From the NCBI RefSeq assembly GCF_023502325.1, contig NZ_JAMFLZ010000006.1, forward strand, positions 124,001-188,000: 64,000 nt of DNA. Direction: 5' to 3'. The stretch's first letter is position 1; each line of letters opens with the position of its first letter. The notes beneath the pieces are model-generated. The model was not told the origin of the DNA. It saw only the letters and a program-made list of their open reading frames with translations, and did no database searches. Below are positions 63,144 to 64,000 of this stretch, in pieces. Both the position numbers and the translations under genes were made by a program. The DNA is from Wocania_A spongiicola (lineage in GTDB: Bacteria > Bacteroidota > Bacteroidia > Flavobacteriales > Flavobacteriaceae).

Positions 63144-64000
63144 CTATTTTATGTTTTTATAAAGTGTATTTAACAATTCCTGATCTTTATCTAGGCTATA
63201 CTCCCAAAACATAGCACCACCTAAACCGTTTTGTTTGATGTATTTAGCTTTTAATTCGATATCCTTTGGAGTTTCATAAGAAATAAAAATACTATCAGTA
63301 GCATTCCATAAATAAGATGCTTTTGCAGAGACATCATATTCTCTTTTAAAGGCGCCAGATTTTATTTTATCAACGATATCCCAATACGGGATAATCATTC
63401 CAGTAGACATAGCATTTTCGTACAAACCACCATTACCTATTGAAACTTTTTCCCATATTCTACCATAAAAAGGAATCCCCATTACTAGTTTGTTAGCAGG
63501 AACACCAGCTTTAATGTGTCTTTCAATAGCAGCTTGCCCGCTATTACCAGTAAAACGCTCTTTATCTGAAGGATATAAATTAGCATGATGTCCAGTTTGA
63601 TAATACCACCCATGATAATAATCATAACACATGATGTTTATAAAATCTAGGTATTGATGCGCTTTCCCTAAATCTGTATTATCAATATAGGCTTGATTTG
63701 CTCCTGTTGCAATTGTTAGTAAATAATGTGTATTATCAGTTTTAGCAGCTGCATCTAATTGTTTTCTAATTTCGGCAAGTAGCTTTGTGAAGTTTTCTTT
63801 ATCCGAAGGTCTAATCGCATTATCCTCAGCGCGTTGCCCTGGGTATTCCCAATCTAAATCTACGCCATCAAATGCATGTTTTTTCATAAGTTTAACACAA
63901 CCTTTTGCAAATTTTAATCGTGATTCAGGATATGCTGCAATATGCGAAAATTGATCAGACCAAACCCACCCGCCTATTGAATATAGAACTTTTAAGTTGG
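63144..64000 (-). CDS. GH18 chitinase/endo-beta-N-acetylglucosaminidase (partial, 5' end beyond window)
   Basis: The frame is open to the right window edge, so the ATG at 63887 is internal: upstream in-frame codons read KVLYSIGGWVWSDQF, the conserved GH18 SxGG strand. The catalytic motif D-G-V-D-L-D-W-E follows with the acid Glu at its end. Later blocks are INIMCYDYYHGWYYQ, LVMGIPFYGRIWE and GGAMFWEYSLDKDQELL. This is the chitinase-type GH18 with an insertion domain, rather than the shorter EndoH-type. It could cut the GlcNAc-GlcNAc core of N-glycans or chitin oligomers. It heads the visible part of the first gene group. Confidence 0.9.
   Translation of the reverse strand, partial: NLKVLYSIGGWVWSDQFSHIAAYPESRLKFAKGCVKLMKKHAFDGVDLDWEYPGQRAEDNAIRPSDKENFTKLLAEIRKQLDAAAKTDNTHYLLTIATGANQAYIDNTDLGKAHQYLDFINIMCYDYYHGWYYQTGHHANLYPSDKERFTGNSGQAAIERHIKAGVPANKLVMGIPFYGRIWEKVSIGNGGLYENAMSTGMIIPYWDIVDKIKSGAFKREYDVSAKASYLWNATDSIFISYETPKDIELKAKYIKQNGLGGAMFWEYSLDKDQELLNTLYKNIK

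Noticed and set aside
63144..63887. GH18 as a complete gene starting at 63887
   Set aside because: The frame continues to the window edge and the upstream codons encode the conserved SIGGW strand of GH18, so this is a partial gene.
1..64000. CRISPR arrays, insertion sequences, tRNA or rRNA genes
   Set aside because: No regularly spaced repeats, transposase-like frames or recognisable tRNA/rRNA sequence were seen on either strand.

Overview
The window looks like chromosomal DNA of a Bacteroidota bacterium, most likely a marine Flavobacteriaceae species. The DNA is AT-rich, and many exported proteins start with lipoprotein or short Sec signals. The families present (GH29, GH92, GH95, GH20, GH141, sulfatases, a PNGase F-like protein) are typical of polysaccharide-utilising flavobacteria. 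All 42 genes I accept lie on the minus strand, so transcription runs from right to left. No intergenic gap exceeds about 252 bp. I see no tRNA, rRNA, CRISPR, insertion sequence, SusC/SusD pair, TonB receptor or transcription factor.

Layout in transcription order. (1) 64000-57445: a partial GH18, a GHL-type putative glycosidase, a GH92 and a GH20, followed by a hairpin/T-run that looks like an intrinsic terminator. (2) 57348-49552: a five-gene module of the kind best known from Planctomycetes: cytochrome c/DUF1549/DUF1553, DUF1501, an NHL-type propeller, a small binding lipoprotein, and a DUF2231/cytochrome c/leucine-rich-repeat protein. (3) 49509-38954: GH92, GH29, GH92, a DUF4838 protein, an EEP-family phosphodiesterase and a PNGase F-like protein. 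(4) 38785-33088: a UxaA-type dehydratase, an SDR dehydrogenase, a GH20 and an FAH-family enzyme. (5) 33050-21664: five GH29 fucosidases (one with PA14, one fused to a beta-propeller) and a GH141-PDZ protein. (6) 21667-3658: SGNH esterases including a three-domain esterase, a second FAH enzyme, GH16, two metallophosphoesterases, two sulfatases, a free beta-propeller enzyme, a lactonase, a sialate O-acetylesterase-like protein, GH95 and a GH-D-like protein. (7) 3572-1: an alkaline-phosphatase-superfamily lipoprotein, L-fucose dehydrogenase, FucP and a partial mutarotase.

The genes fit one theme: removal and use of L-fucose from complex, sulfated and acylated, probably protein-linked glycans. 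Eight predicted fucosidases (six GH29, one GH95, one GH141), two sulfatases and several esterases would strip a fucose-rich glycan. PNGase F-like, GH92, GH20 and GH18 enzymes point to N-glycans or other mannose/GlcNAc glycans. Freed L-fucose would enter by FucP and pass through a non-phosphorylating route whose steps are all represented here: mutarotase, dehydrogenase, lactonase, UxaA-type dehydratase, 2-keto-3-deoxy-fuconate dehydrogenase and FAH hydrolase, ending in pyruvate and lactate.

The least explained part is the Planctomycete-type cytochrome module. Two of its proteins end in the same C-terminal module (signature W-x-F-I-D-E) as the two GH20 enzymes and the DUF4838 protein, which ties it physically to the glycan-degrading genes. 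Function calls rest on recognised motifs read by eye; no database search was run.
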